From a bacterium (lineage in GTDB: Bacteria; Actinomycetota; Acidimicrobiia; Spongiisociales; ZC4RG35): DNA of 64,000 nucleotides. This document shows, in pieces, positions 62,307 to 64,000 of the stretch. Position numbers and translations under genes: made by a program. The stretch is taken from contig JAPPLW010000099.1 in NCBI GenBank assembly GCA_028819345.1, forward strand, positions 210,931-274,930, read 5' to 3'. Every line of letters begins with the position of its first letter. The first letter of the stretch is position 1. The notes beneath the pieces were generated by a model. The model had not been told where the DNA came from and did no database searches. It worked only from the letters and a program-made list of their open reading frames with translations.

Positions 62307-63914
62307 CTACCGGTCGTGGGTGGCTGAATCGGTCGGTCCGACGTCTGTTGCTATGAATACGTTGTTTGGGATTTCGTTATTGATAGGGGTGTTGCGGCGG
62401 ATGATGTCTGCCAGGGTTACGGTGCGTAGTTCCTCTAGCAGGGTGGGATGGGCCAGGAGGTAGGGGTCGTTTTCGTACCAGTGGCGGTCGCCGTCTCGGA
62501 GTCGGCGGAATTGGTCGCCGATTATGGCTTGCAGCGTTTCGCCGACACTTGCCCCGGGTACATGATCTTCTGCCACGGCTGCTACCCACAAGTCCAAATC
62601 GGAGACATCGCCATAGACAAAGCGCAGCGCACTTTGGACATCGGCGTCTGAAGAGATGTCAGCGAAGCTTTCTACCGGGTCCAGGCCGTAGGCCTGTCGT
62701 ACGGTGTTGAAATCGGCCAGCCCGTGGTCCCGGCCCCGTTGAATGTTTAGGGAGACCAGGTCGAAACGAGGTCCCATGGGCCCCCGGAGAAGGAAATTGC
62801 GGACCTCGTCGATGACCTTGGAGTCCACTTCCTGGGCCTTTTGGCCGGCCAGTCCCCGCAGCACCATCGAGATGCCGTTGTCTCGGATGAATGCCGGGGT
62901 GAAGAAAGACTCGGCGAGGCTCTGTTGGATTCTCTGGCCCTCGTCGTCTACCAGGAGTAGCTTGGGAGACAATAGAGTGTGACCGACCCGGTAAGCGGCC
63001 GCCGAAAACTCACTGGCGATGGTCGGATCCACAGTGGGGTCGTAGCCGGTGTAAGGACCCAGAGCGTCGGATCCCAATAGCTGGGGCAGGAACTCGTTGT
63101 AGGTTATGGCTTGTATTTCAGCCCCTACGATCTTGCGGGCGATTTGGTAAATGTCCTCCCCGCTCAGTCCGGGATCGGTGTCGGCCAACTCCTCGGCGAG
63201 GCGGTTGTGTTCCCTGACGAACAGCGTATGCATCGAGATCAACCCGATCTGTTCGTTCACCCGCACGTCGCCTGCCACGAAGAGGTCCTGTCGGTGACTG
63301 CCCCCTTCGTTCTCGAGTGCGTGTTGGTTGAACGGCAGCATTTGCCCCCGTGACGATGTCCGTAGTCTCCCGGTCCCGTCGTTGGTTCGCAGGGCATACG
63401 CCCGATGCGCATCCGATCCGTACACTCCGGAACCGTCCACGAAGGCCGTCAACACGTTGACCTGCCTTCTAGGATTCTCCGGACCGGTTCCGGTCCGAGG
63501 GTCCGATTCAGAACGACTGACCGGGATGAAGGCCTGGCCGGTCCCGCCAGGATCGAAGAACCCATCCCACCGGGGAACCGTGACGGGGATCGGCTCTTCG
63601 GGATTGTCCAGACTCAATGTGACATCGTGATCGATGAACTGGCCCCACTGCCAAACCATGTCGCTCGACCCCCGTGAGTTGAGGACCGACCGGCCCTGAC
63701 GCAGCACATGGTTGCTGACCGTGCGTGGATTGGGTCTCGAAAGGGTCAATTCTGACACACCGTCGGCATAGGAGGTGACACCAGTCTTTCTGAGCAGGGT
63801 CGCGCCAGCCATGCCCCACGTGGGGTAGGCCAAGTTGTTGCCCCGACCATCGAATGCCCTCGGTTCGAAATGCCGGGGATACTCCCACAAGCTAAGAACG
63901 ACCGTATCTCCCAT
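62307..63914 (-). CDS. Animal-type haem peroxidase (bacterial peroxicin-like), no signal peptide
   Basis: A 535-residue peroxidase of the cyclooxygenase-peroxidase superfamily. The distal His96 lies in GQFIDHD, with Asp95 and Asp97 as haem-ester and calcium ligands in this group. Arg234 of REHNRL and proximal His312 in YRVGHTLLSP complete the haem site, and LNIQRGRDHGL is a late hallmark. No signal peptide is visible, so it may be cytoplasmic or exported by another route. No RTX repeats follow. Confidence 0.9.
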   Translation of the reverse strand: MGDTVVLSLWEYPRHFEPRAFDGRGNNLAYPTWGMAGATLLRKTGVTSYADGVSELTLSRPNPRTVSNHVLRQGRSVLNSRGSSDMVWQWGQFIDHDVTLSLDNPEEPIPVTVPRWDGFFDPGGTGQAFIPVSRSESDPRTGTGPENPRRQVNVLTAFVDGSGVYGSDAHRAYALRTNDGTGRLRTSSRGQMLPFNQHALENEGGSHRQDLFVAGDVRVNEQIGLISMHTLFVREHNRLAEELADTDPGLSGEDIYQIARKIVGAEIQAITYNEFLPQLLGSDALGPYTGYDPTVDPTIASEFSAAAYRVGHTLLSPKLLLVDDEGQRIQQSLAESFFTPAFIRDNGISMVLRGLAGQKAQEVDSKVIDEVRNFLLRGPMGPRFDLVSLNIQRGRDHGLADFNTVRQAYGLDPVESFADISSDADVQSALRFVYGDVSDLDLWVAAVAEDHVPGASVGETLQAIIGDQFRRLRDGDRHWYENDPYLLAHPTLLEELRTVTLADIIRRNTPINNEIPNNVFIATDVGPTDSATHDR

Positions 63915-63952
63915 GCGCCAGTTGAGACCAACACCCTGCCAAAAGAAAGGGA

Positions 63953-63981
63953 ATTATAGCTAATAGTTGACGGTTTGTCGC
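63953..63981 (-). promoter_or_regulatory. Promoter of the peroxidase gene
   Basis: Read on the minus strand: GCGACA (63976-63981), 17-bp spacer, TATAAT (63953-63958), a near-perfect -10. The leader to the ATG at 63914 would be about 30 bases. Confidence 0.6.
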
Positions 63982-63997
63982 AGGGGGAGGGTACAAT
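63967..63997 (+). promoter_or_regulatory. Possible rightward promoter at the window edge
   Basis: TTGACG (63967-63972) and TACAAT (63992-63997), 19 bp apart, overlap the leftward promoter and might drive a divergent gene beyond the window. Spacing is slightly long. Confidence 0.3.
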
Positions 63998-64000
63998 GGG

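Noticed and set aside
1-64000. CRISPR arrays, tRNA or rRNA genes, insertion sequences, prophage
   Set aside because: Looked for on both strands; no repeat-spacer pattern, cloverleaf, rRNA-like block, transposase or phage protein was recognised.

Overview
This is high-GC bacterial chromosome from an actinobacterium (phylum Actinomycetota). An Acidimicrobiia-like lineage is my best guess, but that is inference. The pointers are a 30-residue bS22-type ribosomal protein gene, a DUF3151 protein, an F420/PPOX-type flavin protein, a DUF222-HNH nuclease, a mycothiol-type DsbA-like reductase, an EtfD-like membrane Fe-S protein, many GTG/TTG starts, 1-4 nt stop/start overlaps and several apparently leaderless genes. 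No rRNA, tRNA, CRISPR array, phage module or insertion sequence was seen.

Layout. 1-9.8 kb: a truncated Fe-S/NrfD electron-transfer protein, an S9 peptidase, a MaoC plus glutaryl-CoA-dehydrogenase-like pair, the bS22 gene, thrB, a cation efflux protein, a PhzF-like protein, a LigC-type DNA ligase and a cytochrome c lipoprotein. 9.8-18.3 kb: an MscS channel, an MFS exporter, clpB and a heterodimeric ABC exporter. 18.3-28.5 kb: two tandem SDR paralogues, VanZ-like, lipoprotein and PPOX genes, the DUF222-HNH gene, a YbaK-like deacylase, DUF3151-ppdK, and an NfeD/SPFH pair ending in a strong terminator. 28.6-32.3 kb: a three-gene form II (CoxS/L/M-like) molybdenum hydroxylase operon. 32.5-38.8 kb: a CpaE-like P-loop pair, pheA, the EtfD-like protein, bcp, proC and the mycothiol-type DsbA. 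38.8-42.9 kb: HhH-GPD, TrpB2 and AlkZ-like genes lying between two copies of an unexplained ~330-bp intergenic element. 42.9-51.8 kb: DUF169, an orphan ABC ATPase, a thiolase, an SDR pair, a hydroxyacid dehydrogenase, an LLM flavoprotein, and a divergent creatininase/amidohydrolase pair. 51.8-64 kb: recR, dnaX, a dGTPase-like gene, a nitroreductase, a haloalkane dehalogenase, a YgjP peptidase, an EEP-family protein, pepP, an AtuA-like protein and an animal-type haem peroxidase.

Most interesting observation. Two same-strand intergenic elements 3.7 kb apart (about 38850-39179 and 42590-42914) share an A-rich block, a TTGACT/CACATT promoter, a sequence whose conservation resumes exactly at the predicted transcription start, two stem-loops (one with a compensatory and a wobble-compatible pair change), an identical 30-nt G-rich stretch and a hairpin followed by GTTTTT. 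Each predicts a ~180-nt stand-alone RNA. I could not assign it to a known family, so it is a candidate new small RNA family. A similar promoter lies upstream of the 32505 gene.

Metabolically the window reads as a generalist heterotroph: acyl-CoA oxidation with an ETF-type electron exit, nucleobase or amide hydrolases, Mo-hydroxylase chemistry, many flavin and SDR oxidoreductases, and amino-acid biosynthesis genes scattered rather than grouped. There is almost no dedicated transcription regulator in the window.
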